Shown here piece by piece: positions 8,450-16,345 of a stretch of DNA of 64,000 bases. The notes below the pieces were generated by a model. The model saw only the letters and a list, made by a program, of their open reading frames with translations, made no database searches and was not told where the DNA came from. Each line of letters opens with the position of its first letter. The first letter of the stretch is position 1. A program made the position numbers and the translations under genes. Source of the DNA: a virus; IMG/VR virus record IMGVR_UViG_3300046167_000884, positions 56,009-120,008 of that record; one strand, written 5' to 3'.

Positions 8450-8971
8450 ATGGACAATTTTGATTTAAAAAAATATTTAGCTGAAGGTAGGCTATTAAAA
8501 GAAAATATAGATATGGCTACAATACTTAGCCATGATGATTATAAAGAACTTTATATAGGAAATAGAGCTGAACATGATGCTTCTCCTGAAGAAGAACAAT
8601 TCAGTGATGAATATATAATTGACCTTAAACCAGGAATGTACCACATGATATTTTGGAATGATGAAGGTCCTGATTATAATGTTTATAATAGCAAAGAAGA
8701 ATATATAAAAGATTCTATTGTAAGTTTTTGGGACATCGAACACTTTGAAAGAAAATTTGGACTTACAGATGAATTAGATGCAGCTGGAGATAATTGGGAA
8801 AGTGTTTTTAATAAACATATAGAAGATAATTTAGATATGTATTATGAAGAACTAAATAGACTTATTAACAATTCAGAAGCTGATGGTGATTCAGCTAATG
8901 GGGTTGTTCTTTTACAAAATGGTAAAGTAGTAGCTGGTGAAGCAACTAATATAAGCAGAAGATTTGATTAA
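8450..8971 (+). CDS. Tagged cassette protein 6
   Basis: The product has 173 residues with the tag MDNFDLKKYLAEGRLLKEN. The mature part is acidic: SHDDYKELYIGNRAEHDASP, then a Tyr/Trp-containing region (MYHMIFWNDEGPDYNVYNSK) and helical DELDAAGDNWESVFNKHIED, ending with VVLLQNGKVVAGEATNISRR. I do not recognise the domain. It is the last complete member of the series. A truncated tag copy begins 7 bases after its stop. Confidence 0.72.
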   Translation: MDNFDLKKYLAEGRLLKENIDMATILSHDDYKELYIGNRAEHDASPEEEQFSDEYIIDLKPGMYHMIFWNDEGPDYNVYNSKEEYIKDSIVSFWDIEHFERKFGLTDELDAAGDNWESVFNKHIEDNLDMYYEELNRLINNSEADGDSANGVVLLQNGKVVAGEATNISRRFD

Positions 8972-8977
8972 ACTAAA

Positions 8978-9013
8978 ATGGATAATTTTGATTTTAAAAA
9001 ACATATAGGATAG
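8978..9013 (+). pseudogene. Truncated tag copy (relic of a seventh cassette)
   Basis: ATG 8978 opens a frame reading MDNFDFKKHIG and then TAG at 9011-9013. The first eight residues match the shared tag except F for L at position 6, and the frame ends where the LAE site should be. The leader AAACTAAA before it matches the other copies. It looks like the remains of a cassette deleted at its tag, at the right-hand border of the repeat array. A hairpin and terminator follow directly. Confidence 0.6.
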
Positions 9014-9052
9014 ATTCATAGCCTATCCGATTAGAAATAATTAAAGAGATCT

Positions 9053-9074
9053 GTGGCCTCCATTTGGAGGTCAC
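9053..9074 (+). terminator. Hairpin terminator closing the tagged cassette
   Basis: GTGGCCTCC (9053-9061) and GGAGGTCAC (9066-9074) form a 9-bp stem with one G-T wobble and an ATTT loop, followed by ATTTAAGTTT. A second inverted repeat, GGATAG (9008-9013) with CTATCC (9023-9028), lies just upstream. Together they separate the cassette operon from the next promoter. The U-tract is weak. Confidence 0.6.
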
Positions 9075-9081
9075 ATTTAAG

Positions 9082-9092
9082 TTTCGTATATT
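9082..9092 (+). promoter_or_regulatory. TTCGTATATT promoter-like box
   Basis: TTTCGTATATT, 25 bases upstream of ATG 9117 and right after the terminator. The same box precedes four other non-structural genes in this window (10576, 48668, 50434, 62920). Its TATATT part resembles the Bacteroidota -7 element (TAnnTTTG). The early or middle promoter role is inferred. Confidence 0.55.
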
Positions 9093-9116
9093 AACGTGTT
9101 AAAAATAGAAGTATAG

Positions 9117-9272
9117 ATGGATATAGATAAAGAATTTTATTTAGTAAGAAAAAATGAAGGTAATTCATTTCAAAGATTAATGATGTTTTTTTTAGAACAA
9201 AACAAAAAACATGGTGCAGATTTCGGAGTAGCAGGAATGTATAATACTTTAAATAGATTTTATGGTGAGTAA
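9117..9272 (+). CDS. Small 51-aa protein preceding the oxidoreductase
   Basis: ATG 9117 to TAA 9270-9272 encodes 51 residues beginning MDIDKEFYLVRKNEGNSFQR and ending TLNRFYGE. It is mixed helical with no signal peptide or recognised domain. It lies directly after a promoter-like box and overlaps the oxidoreductase start by about 11 bases, the usual arrangement of coupled phage genes. No function can be assigned. Confidence 0.55.
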   Translation: MDIDKEFYLVRKNEGNSFQRLMMFFLEQNKKHGADFGVAGMYNTLNRFYGE

Positions 9273-10569
9273 AAACGTAGTAATGATTGGAGCAGGTGTA
9301 GCAAATGTAAATGCTGCTACCAAGCTAGTTGACAATGGGTTTAAAGGTAAAATCACTATTATTGATATGGGTAAAGACCCATATTTAAGACCTTATGAAG
9401 AGGTAATGACAGGTTTCCTAGGAGCAGGAGGTTGGTCTGATGGTAAATTAACTTATCATACTTCAATTGGAGGGCAATTATCTAAATATTGTGGTGAAGA
9501 AAAAGCAATGGAATTATTTGATCAGGTGATAGATAATTTTAAACGATTCCATCCTAAACCAGAAGAGGTACAATGCTCAAATCCAGTTGCAGAACCAGAT
9601 TTTATTAAACCATATTTCGGTTTACGTTTATTCCCTGTATGGCACGTTGGTACAGATTATTTACATGAGATTGGTAAAAATTGGTATGATTTCTTAGTTG
9701 ATAATGGTGTAGAATTTATTTGGGAAACTAAAGTATATGCTATTGATTTTGTAAATGAAAGGGTATTAGGTAAATCATTAATTAAAGATTTAGAATATGA
9801 ACGTAGGTATGATAAACTCATATTTGGTGTAGGTAAATCAGGTATTGATTTTGGTAAACAATTAGCAGAGGAATATGATCTGCCAACTGAATCTAAACCA
9901 GTACAAATAGGTGTTAGATTTGAAGCACCACAAAAACACTTTCAAAAATTAATTGATGTAAGCTATGATTTCAAATTATATAGAAAATATGAAGACAAAG
10001 GCGTATCACTACGTTCATTCTGTACAAATAATAATGCAGCTTATGTTGCCGTTGAGGAAACATATGGAGATCACAGTTACAATGGACACGCTAAAAAAGA
10101 TGAAGCATTCCGAAATGATATGACCAATTTTGGTATATTAATGGAAGTACAAGGTATTGATAAACCATTTGATTGGTCAAGAGAAGTAGTTAAAAACTTA
10201 CAAATAGATGGTACAGGATTATATTATAGCCCAACACGTAAACCCTCTACAACATCTGAAGGTGTAAATGTATCAGCTATTCAAGTAGATACATTACATA
10301 AAATAGCAAAATCAATGCAACCATACTTTATGTATGTATATGATTTTATTGAGGACATGAAAAAAGTGTTTCCAACATTAAAAGACGATTGGGGTATTTA
10401 TGTACCTGAAGTAAAATATCTATCACCTGAGCCACTTGTCGATTATACCAATTTAGCACTCACCAAGTATCCTAACGTACACTTCGTAGGCGATGCTTTA
10501 TCAGCTAGAGGTATAACGGTAAGTGGTGCACAAGGGACATATGTTGCTGAATCACTTTTGGAGAACTAA
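9262..10569 (+). CDS. FAD-dependent oxidoreductase (COG2509-like)
   Basis: The product has 435 residues. The N-terminus VVMIGAGVANVNAATKLVDN is a Rossmann FAD-binding loop, although the usual third Gly is Asn. Near residue 50, FLGAGGWSDGKLTY matches the GGxSDGKL motif of the COG2509 family of uncharacterised FAD dehydrogenases. The C-terminus (NVHFVGDALSARGITVSGAQ, then GTYVAE) is the second FAD-contact segment. The reaction and substrate are unknown. It is a metabolic-type gene with no obvious partner in the window, on a short operon with a TTCGTATATT box. The start could be ATG 9262 or the following GTG at 9265. Confidence 0.8.
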   Translation: MVSKNVVMIGAGVANVNAATKLVDNGFKGKITIIDMGKDPYLRPYEEVMTGFLGAGGWSDGKLTYHTSIGGQLSKYCGEEKAMELFDQVIDNFKRFHPKPEEVQCSNPVAEPDFIKPYFGLRLFPVWHVGTDYLHEIGKNWYDFLVDNGVEFIWETKVYAIDFVNERVLGKSLIKDLEYERRYDKLIFGVGKSGIDFGKQLAEEYDLPTESKPVQIGVRFEAPQKHFQKLIDVSYDFKLYRKYEDKGVSLRSFCTNNNAAYVAVEETYGDHSYNGHAKKDEAFRNDMTNFGILMEVQGIDKPFDWSREVVKNLQIDGTGLYYSPTRKPSTTSEGVNVSAIQVDTLHKIAKSMQPYFMYVYDFIEDMKKVFPTLKDDWGIYVPEVKYLSPEPLVDYTNLALTKYPNVHFVGDALSARGITVSGAQGTYVAESLLEN

Positions 10570-10575
10570 AATAAA

Positions 10576-10586
10576 TTTCGTATATT
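10576..10586 (+). promoter_or_regulatory. TTCGTATATT promoter-like box
   Basis: TTTCGTATATT, 18 bases upstream of ATG 10604, in the short gap after the oxidoreductase stop. It is identical in all 11 positions to the box at 9082. Probably an early or middle promoter. Confidence 0.55.
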
Positions 10587-10603
10587 GATATCAAATAAAA
10601 ATT

Positions 10604-10870
10604 ATGGCAAAATCAGAAAAAACACCGTTCCCACAAAGTAAAAAATTAAAAAAAGCAGATGGTACTATCGCTTATGTATGGGATAATAAACTCCACAATT
10701 GGGAGGGGCATGCTTTAATCCCTGAAGGTAAAGAAAAATTAGGTGAATATCATTTATATGGTATTAAACATACTAAAGAAGAATGGAGCGAAGCTAGAAA
10801 ACAAAGAGAAGGGTTACCTTATTATAAAAATCAATCAATGAAAGCACACCTTTCAGATTATAGAAATTAA
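10604..10870 (+). CDS. Small conserved phage protein
   Basis: The product has 88 basic residues containing DGTIAYVWDNKLHNWEGHAL and IPEGKEKLGEYHLYGI, followed by HTKEEWSEARKQREGLPYY. This pattern is familiar from small proteins of marine T4-like phages, but none has an assigned function that I know. There is no signal peptide or membrane segment. It begins after a TTCGTATATT box and is followed after 3 bases by the P-loop kinase, so the two are probably co-transcribed. Confidence 0.65.
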   Translation: MAKSEKTPFPQSKKLKKADGTIAYVWDNKLHNWEGHALIPEGKEKLGEYHLYGIKHTKEEWSEARKQREGLPYYKNQSMKAHLSDYRN

Positions 10871-10873
10871 GAT

Positions 10874-11404
10874 ATGAAAATAGGTTTATGTGGTACAATG
10901 AGTGTAGGTAAAACTACATTAGTAAATGCTTTAAAAGAAACAAAACAATTTAAAGATTATATGTTTAGAACAGAGCGTTCTAAATTTTTAATGGAGCAAG
11001 GTATTCCACTTAATACTGATTCTACATTAAAGGGCCAAACTGTATTTTTAGCTGAACGTTGTGCCGAATTAATCCAAACAGACATTATTACAGATAGAAC
11101 AGTTCTTGATGTTATGGCATTTACTTTAAATGCAAAATCAATAAACCATCAAGATAAAGAAGCATTTGAGACATATGCTAGTGAATTTGTTAGAGAATAT
11201 GATTATATTTTTTACATATCCCCTTATGGGATAGATATTGAAGATAATGGAGTACGTGAAACAGATGAACATTATAGAGATTTAATTGATTTTACTATTA
11301 CAACATTAATTAAAAGACATGGTCATAAAGCAGGTAAATTAGAAAAAATATCTGGATCTACAGAGGAACGTATTCAACAAATATTGAATATTACAGGCCT
11401 TTAA
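10874..11404 (+). CDS. P-loop nucleotide/nucleoside kinase-like ATPase
   Basis: The product has 176 residues. Residues 5-15, LCGTMSVGKTT, are a Walker A P-loop (GxxxxGKT). IITDRTVLDVMAF at about residues 74-86 is in the position of the DR segment of kinases of the NadR/AAA_28 type. The C-terminal helix (GKLEKISGSTEERIQQIL) is typical of this fold. It probably phosphorylates a nucleoside, nucleotide or ribosylnicotinamide; the substrate cannot be read off. It is the second gene of the operon starting at the 10576 box. Confidence 0.65.
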   Translation: MKIGLCGTMSVGKTTLVNALKETKQFKDYMFRTERSKFLMEQGIPLNTDSTLKGQTVFLAERCAELIQTDIITDRTVLDVMAFTLNAKSINHQDKEAFETYASEFVREYDYIFYISPYGIDIEDNGVRETDEHYRDLIDFTITTLIKRHGHKAGKLEKISGSTEERIQQILNITGL

Positions 11405-11405
11405 C

Positions 11406-11420
11406 ATATTTATAATAAAA
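11406..11420 (+). promoter_or_regulatory. Late-promoter-like box
   Basis: ATATTTATAATAAAA, 10 bases upstream of ATG 11431. It is identical to the 3727 copy and opens the operon that leads into the terminase. Confidence 0.55.
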
Positions 11421-11430
11421 CCTTATTATA

Positions 11431-12114
11431 ATGAAAAAATCTGAATTAAAAAATTATATTAGAGAAAATATTATCTCTACATTATCTGAAGATACTGAGG
11501 CAGAAATTGAAAAAACTAAAGAATTAACTTCAGCAATTAAAGATCTTGAAGCTGCTAAAAAAGAAGCTGGTATAGAAGAAGATGCAACCCCTAAAGGTGA
11601 AGATTTTTTTTATGATTATTTAGATATTGGTATGTCTTATTTAGAAGGATTTGGTAAAAAACATTCTTTAGATGACAGTCAGTTAGAAAAACTAGGTAAA
11701 AAAATAGTAGATCAATTATATAAAGGTGATGTTGGTAAAGCATATGATGCTATTGTTAAAAGGGGCTCAATGAAAGAAGCATCATACTCTAATCAATATG
11801 TAAATAAAAATAGGATTGCAAGTAATAAGTATAAACAAGCTAATACTTACAAAAAATCATATGATAGTCTTGCCCAAGTGGCATCAGAAAAACAATTTGA
11901 TGATGATAACATAGATAAAAAAGCTGTTAAAGGGGCTAAAAAAAATAAAGGTTTAGCTAAAGCAGCTGAAGAATTAGCTTTATTAACTCGTGATATGAAA
12001 TCATTGGCTAAAAAGTATTCCAAAGCTGAAGGTGAAGAAAAAGAAAAACTAGTAGCTGATCTTAAGAAAAAAACAAAACTTAAGAAAGAATTAGAAGCTA
12101 TTATAGACAAATAA
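11431..12114 (+). CDS. Lys/Glu-rich helical protein with N-terminal LxE site
   Basis: The product has 227 residues. The N-terminus KKSELKNYIRENIISTLSED looks like a short amphipathic helix ending in an LSE site, similar in style to the cassette tags. The body is helical and highly charged (LVADLKKKTKLKKELEAIID at the end), with a central basic Asn/Tyr/Lys-rich part. I know similar proteins only as uncharacterised products of marine phages. The position before the terminase and the late box suggest a virion or assembly role. Confidence 0.65.
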   Translation: MKKSELKNYIRENIISTLSEDTEAEIEKTKELTSAIKDLEAAKKEAGIEEDATPKGEDFFYDYLDIGMSYLEGFGKKHSLDDSQLEKLGKKIVDQLYKGDVGKAYDAIVKRGSMKEASYSNQYVNKNRIASNKYKQANTYKKSYDSLAQVASEKQFDDDNIDKKAVKGAKKNKGLAKAAEELALLTRDMKSLAKKYSKAEGEEKEKLVADLKKKTKLKKELEAIIDK

Positions 12115-12116
12115 AA

Positions 12117-12500
12117 ATGGAGTCTAAAGAAAGGGTTATTTACATATTAAAAATTATAGTACTATTCTGTATAATATTTTGGTTATTATTTTCAGATGAG
12201 GAAGAGTATGTTGAAGATTATAATGCTAAAATAGTAGCATTAGGACAAAAAGTTGATTCGTTGCATCATATAAATAACGAATTGACTTTTAAAATCGATA
12301 CCTTAAATGGACAAATAACACAATTAGACCAACAAATAAATCTTAAAGATAACAGAATAAATAGCTTAAAATATGAAATTAGTACTAAAGTGGATGCTGT
12401 TGATAACTTTAATGATGATGAGCTTGAAAGGTTTTTCACAGAACGTTACAGACAGTACATCGATTCAGTTAAAAAAACCGATAGCAAAGTTAGTAATTAA
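12117..12500 (+). CDS. Membrane-anchored coiled-coil protein (spanin-like)
   Basis: The product has 127 residues. One N-terminal membrane segment (YILKIIVLFCIIFWLLF, residues about 8-25) is followed by an acidic patch and a long coiled coil (LGQKVDSLHHINNELTFKID, then TLNGQITQLDQQINLKD). This single-anchor coiled-coil layout is that of inner-membrane spanins (Rz type) of phages of Gram-negative hosts, though the sequence is not recognisably Rz. The gene after it has the mirror layout, a coiled coil with a C-terminal membrane segment. A role in lysis or envelope disruption is inferred. Confidence 0.55.
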   Translation: MESKERVIYILKIIVLFCIIFWLLFSDEEEYVEDYNAKIVALGQKVDSLHHINNELTFKIDTLNGQITQLDQQINLKDNRINSLKYEISTKVDAVDNFNDDELERFFTERYRQYIDSVKKTDSKVSN

Positions 12501-12517
12501 AGATTTAATTACGGGTG

Positions 12518-12787
12518 ATGGGAGCTAAAAAAGAGTTAGCTTTAACATTAGATAAAATTAATTTTTTAGAACAAAAAATAGTTCTAAAAGATAGTATTAT
12601 TTTTAGTTTAAATACCCAAGTAGGGAATTTTGAATCTATTATGCTTACTAAAAGTGACCAATTAGCTTTATCCCAAAAATTATCTAAAAGACTTCAAACC
12701 GATTTAAAAAAGCAAAAATTAAAAACTAAATTAATGGGTGGTGCTGGTTTAGTGGCTATTGCTGGGGTAATTCTTATATTAAAATAA
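12518..12787 (+). CDS. Coiled-coil protein with C-terminal membrane segment
   Basis: The product has 89 residues from ATG 12518; a GTG one codon earlier is an alternative. The coiled coil (ALTLDKINFLEQKIVLKDSI) covers the first two thirds, then a basic stretch (LKKQKLKTKLMGG) and a C-terminal hydrophobic anchor (AGLVAIAGVILIL). With the preceding gene it forms a pair of small membrane coiled-coil proteins just before the terminase. The pair may act as spanins, but no lipobox is present, so a standard outer-membrane spanin is not supported. Confidence 0.55.
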   Translation: MGAKKELALTLDKINFLEQKIVLKDSIIFSLNTQVGNFESIMLTKSDQLALSQKLSKRLQTDLKKQKLKTKLMGGAGLVAIAGVILILK

Positions 12788-12790
12788 TAT

Positions 12791-14362
12791 ATGTCTGATT
12801 TAAAAAAAGTAATACGCCAAGAATATCTAAAATGTGCTCAAGACCCAGTACATTTTATGCGTAAATACTGTTATATACAGCACCCACAACGTGGTCGCAT
12901 ACAATTTAATCTATACCCATTTCAAGAAAAAGTATTAACGTTAATGCGCGATAATCCATATTCGATTATCTTAAAATCTAGACAGTTAGGGATATCAACA
13001 TTATCAGCAGGTTATTCTTTATGGTTAATGGTATTCCACAAAGACAAAAACATACTTTGTATAGCGACAAAGCAGGAAACTGCTAAAAACATGGTTACAA
13101 AGGTAAAATTTATGTATGAAAATTTACCTTCATGGCTTAAAGTAGATGCAGCTGAAAATAACAAATTAACACTAAGATTAGTAAATGGGTCCCAAATAAA
13201 AGCCACATCAGCATCAAGTGATGCAGGTAGATCAGAAGCAGTATCCTTACTACTAATTGATGAGGCAGCATTTATTGATAACATTGGAGAGATTTGGGCC
13301 TCAGCACAACAAACATTAGCAACTGGTGGTGGGTGTATAGCATTATCTACACCTTATGGTACTGGTAACTGGTTTCATCAAACATGGGTTAGAGCTGAAT
13401 CAAGTGAAAATCAATTCTTACCTATTAAATTACCTTGGTACGTTCACCCTGAACGAGATCAAAAATGGAGAGACCAACAAGATGAATTATTAGGTGATCC
13501 TAGAATGGCGGCCCAAGAATGTGACTGCGATTTTAGTACTTCAGGTGATATTGTATTTTATCCTGAATATATAGACTTTTATGAAAAAACATATGTAAAA
13601 GATCCTATGGAAAGAAGGGGTGCGGATCAAAATTTATGGGTTTGGGAATCACCTGATTATACAAGAGATTATGTTATAGTAGCTGATGTAGCTCGTGGAG
13701 ATGGAAAAGATTACTCAGCATGCCATGTAATTGATGTTGCAAGTAATACACAAGTTGCTGAATATAAAGGTCAATTAGGTACAAAAGAATATGGTCATTT
13801 ATTAGTTGGACTAGCAACTGAATATAATGAAGCAATGTTAGTAATAGAAAACGCTAATATAGGATGGGCAACAATACAAGTAGCTTTAGATAGACAATAT
13901 CCTAACCTTTACTATTCACAACGGAGTGACTCCCCAAATGCTAGTTCGTATTTTGATAAATATCAAGACCACTCCAAAATGGTAGCTGGTTTTACAATGT
14001 CTTCTAGAACAAGACCTATGGTAATAGGCAAATTCCAGGAGTATATTAGTGATAAAGGAGTAACAATTCAATCAAAAAGGTTGATAGAAGAAATGAAAAC
14101 CTTTATATGGAAAAATAATAGAGCAGAAGCCCAAAGTGGGTACAATGATGATTTAGTAATGTCCTTTGGAATTGCTATGTATATTAGAGACACTGCTTTA
14201 AGATTAAGACAACAAGGGTTAGAAGCAACTAAAAACTCTTTAAATAATATGACTGTAAATAGAACAGCATATCAAGGTAGTTATGGTTTTTCAAAAGGAG
14301 CAGATAATCCTTACCATATTGATACTAAAGATGGTAAAGAGGATATTAGGTGGCTTCTATAG
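12791..14362 (+). CDS. gp17: Terminase large subunit (T4 gp17-like)
   Basis: The product has 523 residues. It packages DNA into the prohead with ATPase and headful nuclease domains. Residues about 57-70 (IILKSRQLGISTLS) are the variant Walker A. SLLLIDEAAFID at about 154-165 is Walker B with the catalytic Glu. LSTPYGTGNWFH contains the ATPase coupling motif. VIVADVARGDGKDYSACHVI at about 296-315 begins the RNase H-fold nuclease, with the first catalytic Asp. Late-gene order then follows T4 with the portal next. No small terminase subunit is recognisable upstream. Confidence 0.93.
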   Translation: MSDLKKVIRQEYLKCAQDPVHFMRKYCYIQHPQRGRIQFNLYPFQEKVLTLMRDNPYSIILKSRQLGISTLSAGYSLWLMVFHKDKNILCIATKQETAKNMVTKVKFMYENLPSWLKVDAAENNKLTLRLVNGSQIKATSASSDAGRSEAVSLLLIDEAAFIDNIGEIWASAQQTLATGGGCIALSTPYGTGNWFHQTWVRAESSENQFLPIKLPWYVHPERDQKWRDQQDELLGDPRMAAQECDCDFSTSGDIVFYPEYIDFYEKTYVKDPMERRGADQNLWVWESPDYTRDYVIVADVARGDGKDYSACHVIDVASNTQVAEYKGQLGTKEYGHLLVGLATEYNEAMLVIENANIGWATIQVALDRQYPNLYYSQRSDSPNASSYFDKYQDHSKMVAGFTMSSRTRPMVIGKFQEYISDKGVTIQSKRLIEEMKTFIWKNNRAEAQSGYNDDLVMSFGIAMYIRDTALRLRQQGLEATKNSLNNMTVNRTAYQGSYGFSKGADNPYHIDTKDGKEDIRWLL

Positions 14363-14364
14363 TA

Positions 14365-14379
14365 ATATTTATAATAATA
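14365..14379 (+). promoter_or_regulatory. Late-promoter-like box
   Basis: ATATTTATAATAATA, 10 bases upstream of the portal ATG 14390, matching the late motif except near its 3' end. Confidence 0.5.
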
Positions 14380-14389
14380 ATAACAAATT

Positions 14390-16309
14390 ATGGCTGATAA
14401 AAGCGTATTTTCAAGATTAAAAAGATTATTTTCAACTGATGTAATTATCAGGAATGTAGGGGGTAACCAAATAAAAACCGTTGATTCAGGTCACATCCAA
14501 TCTAGTGGGGAATATGAAACTAATTCGTTAGTTGATAGATATAATAGAATTTATTCTACTGCCCCTTCTTCATTATATGGTGCCCAATTTAACTTAAATT
14601 ACCAATATTTACGTACCATGATCTATTCAGAATATGATGTGATGGATCAAGATGCAATTATTGCTTCTGCCTTAGATATTTTAGCAGATGAATCTACTCT
14701 AAAAAACGATATGGGGGAGGTTCTTTCAATTAGGAGTGCTAATGAAGATATTCAAAATATATTATACAACCTATTTTATGATGTATTAAATATTGAATTT
14801 AATATGTGGATGTGGATTCGTCAAATGTGTAAATATGGTGACTTTTTCTTAAAACTAGAAATAGCTGAAAAATTTGGGGTATATAATGTTATACCTTATA
14901 CAGCTTATCATATGGAAAGACAAGAGGGGTATAATGAAGAAAACCCACAAGAAATTAGATACATTTACAACCCAGAAGGATTTGTAGGAGGAGGAACCAG
15001 CAGCTCAGGTTATTATACAGTAAATCAAAATCCAGATAATACAACAGGAATTGTATTTGACAACTATGAAATGGCTCATTTTAGATTAGTAGGTGATGTT
15101 AATTATCTTCCTTATGGTAGAGCTTACATAGAACCCGCTAGAAAGTTATTTAAGCAATATACCTTAATGGAGGATGCAATGTTAATTCATAGAATTGCTC
15201 GTGCCCCAGAAAAACGTATTTTTTATGTAAATGTAGGAGCCATTCCCCCTAATGAAATAGAAACATTTATGCAAAAAACTATTTCAAGTATGAAACGTAC
15301 CCCGTTTATGGATGAAAAAACAGGAGAATATAATTTAAAATATAACATGCAAAATATGTTAGAAGATTTTTATATCCCTGTTCGTGGTAATGATAATACT
15401 ACTAAAATAGATACTACCCCAGGATTACAATATGATGGTATTCAAGATGTAGAATATTTAAGAGGTAAACTATTTGCAGCTCTTAAAATTCCAAAAGCAT
15501 TTTTAGGGTATGAAGAAGGTTTAGAAGGTAAAGCTACATTAGCGCAACAAGATATTAGATTTGCTCGTACCATTGATAGAATCCAAAGAATTATATTATC
15601 GGAGCTAAATAAAATTGCTTTAGTTCACTTATATACTCAAGGGTATACAGATGAAACATTAACAAACTTTACATTAAACATGACTACTCCTTCGATCATA
15701 TATGATCAGGAAAGAATTGAGTTAATGAAATCAAAAGCCGAATTATCTGCTACTTTACTAGAACAAGGTTTAGTACCATCTGATTGGATTTATGATAATA
15801 TTTACCACTTTAGTGAAGACCAATATGATGAGTATAGAGATCTAGTTAGAGAAGATGCTAAACGTAAATTTAGAATAGCACAAATTGAAGCAGAAGGAAA
15901 TGATCCCGTTGAAACAGGTAAATCATATGGTACCCCTCATGATTTAGCTTCATTATATGGTAAAGGAAGAATGTATAATGATCCAGGGAATGTCCCAGAC
16001 CCAGAAAAGTATGCGGCTGATGATCCTAAACTAGGTAGACCAAAGGATACCAATGTTAAACGTAATACACAAGACGATAATTTTGGTAAAGATAGATTAG
16101 GAACTAAACGCATGAAAGATAAAGATAAAAATGATTCTAATGCTATCCGTCCTAAATTTAAAGGTGGTAGTCCACTAGCTCTTGAAAGTGCTAAAACTGT
16201 TTTCTTAAAAAACAAAGATATTTTTAAAAAAATGACCCAAAAGAAATTAATTTTTGAGGAAGATAAGGATACATCTTCATTATTAGATGAAAACCAATTA
16301 AAGAAGTAA
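14390..16309 (+). CDS. gp20: Portal vertex protein (T4 gp20-like)
   Basis: The product has 639 residues, longer than T4 gp20 (524). It forms the dodecameric portal ring through which DNA enters and leaves the head. Conserved portal segments include YDVMDQDAIIASALDILADE, MWMWIRQMCKYGDFFLKLE, RIARAPEKRIFYVNVG and KAFLGYEEGLEGKATLAQQD. The extra length is a C-terminal basic, Asp/Lys-rich tail (from about residue 520) ending with KKLIFEEDKDTSSLLDE. Its place between terminase and the prohead core genes is the T4 order (17 to 20). Confidence 0.92.
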   Translation: MADKSVFSRLKRLFSTDVIIRNVGGNQIKTVDSGHIQSSGEYETNSLVDRYNRIYSTAPSSLYGAQFNLNYQYLRTMIYSEYDVMDQDAIIASALDILADESTLKNDMGEVLSIRSANEDIQNILYNLFYDVLNIEFNMWMWIRQMCKYGDFFLKLEIAEKFGVYNVIPYTAYHMERQEGYNEENPQEIRYIYNPEGFVGGGTSSSGYYTVNQNPDNTTGIVFDNYEMAHFRLVGDVNYLPYGRAYIEPARKLFKQYTLMEDAMLIHRIARAPEKRIFYVNVGAIPPNEIETFMQKTISSMKRTPFMDEKTGEYNLKYNMQNMLEDFYIPVRGNDNTTKIDTTPGLQYDGIQDVEYLRGKLFAALKIPKAFLGYEEGLEGKATLAQQDIRFARTIDRIQRIILSELNKIALVHLYTQGYTDETLTNFTLNMTTPSIIYDQERIELMKSKAELSATLLEQGLVPSDWIYDNIYHFSEDQYDEYRDLVREDAKRKFRIAQIEAEGNDPVETGKSYGTPHDLASLYGKGRMYNDPGNVPDPEKYAADDPKLGRPKDTNVKRNTQDDNFGKDRLGTKRMKDKDKNDSNAIRPKFKGGSPLALESAKTVFLKNKDIFKKMTQKKLIFEEDKDTSSLLDENQLKK

Positions 16310-16319
16310 AAAATTTTAC

Positions 16320-16334
16320 ATATTTATAAATAAA
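16320..16334 (+). promoter_or_regulatory. Late-promoter-like box
   Basis: ATATTTATAAATAAA, 11 bases upstream of ATG 16346. This copy contains TATAAATA, the exact T4 late -10 sequence, in the correct orientation. Confidence 0.6.
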
Positions 16335-16345
16335 TATATTTTTTG

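Larger units (their letters stand above)
5953..9013 (+). repeat. Tandem repeat of a tag-coding segment (seven N-terminal copies)
   Basis: Seven ATGs (5953, 6253, 6913, 7470, 7783, 8450, 8978) each begin a segment of about 45 bases encoding MDNFDLKKYLAEG(R/K)L, the seventh copy being truncated. Each is preceded by an A-rich leader of AAAATAAA type. Copies differ mainly at synonymous positions (AAC/AAT, TTC/TTT, GGT/GGA/GGC, CGC/AGA/AGG), so selection acts on the peptide. The downstream parts of the genes are otherwise unlike each other. The arrangement would allow cassette exchange by recombination within the tag. Confidence 0.85.

Noticed and set aside
5953-9013. CRISPR-like or DNA repeat array
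   Set aside because: The repeated units are the 5' ends of genes in frame, spaced hundreds of bases apart, and vary at synonymous positions. They are coding tags, not direct repeats with spacers.
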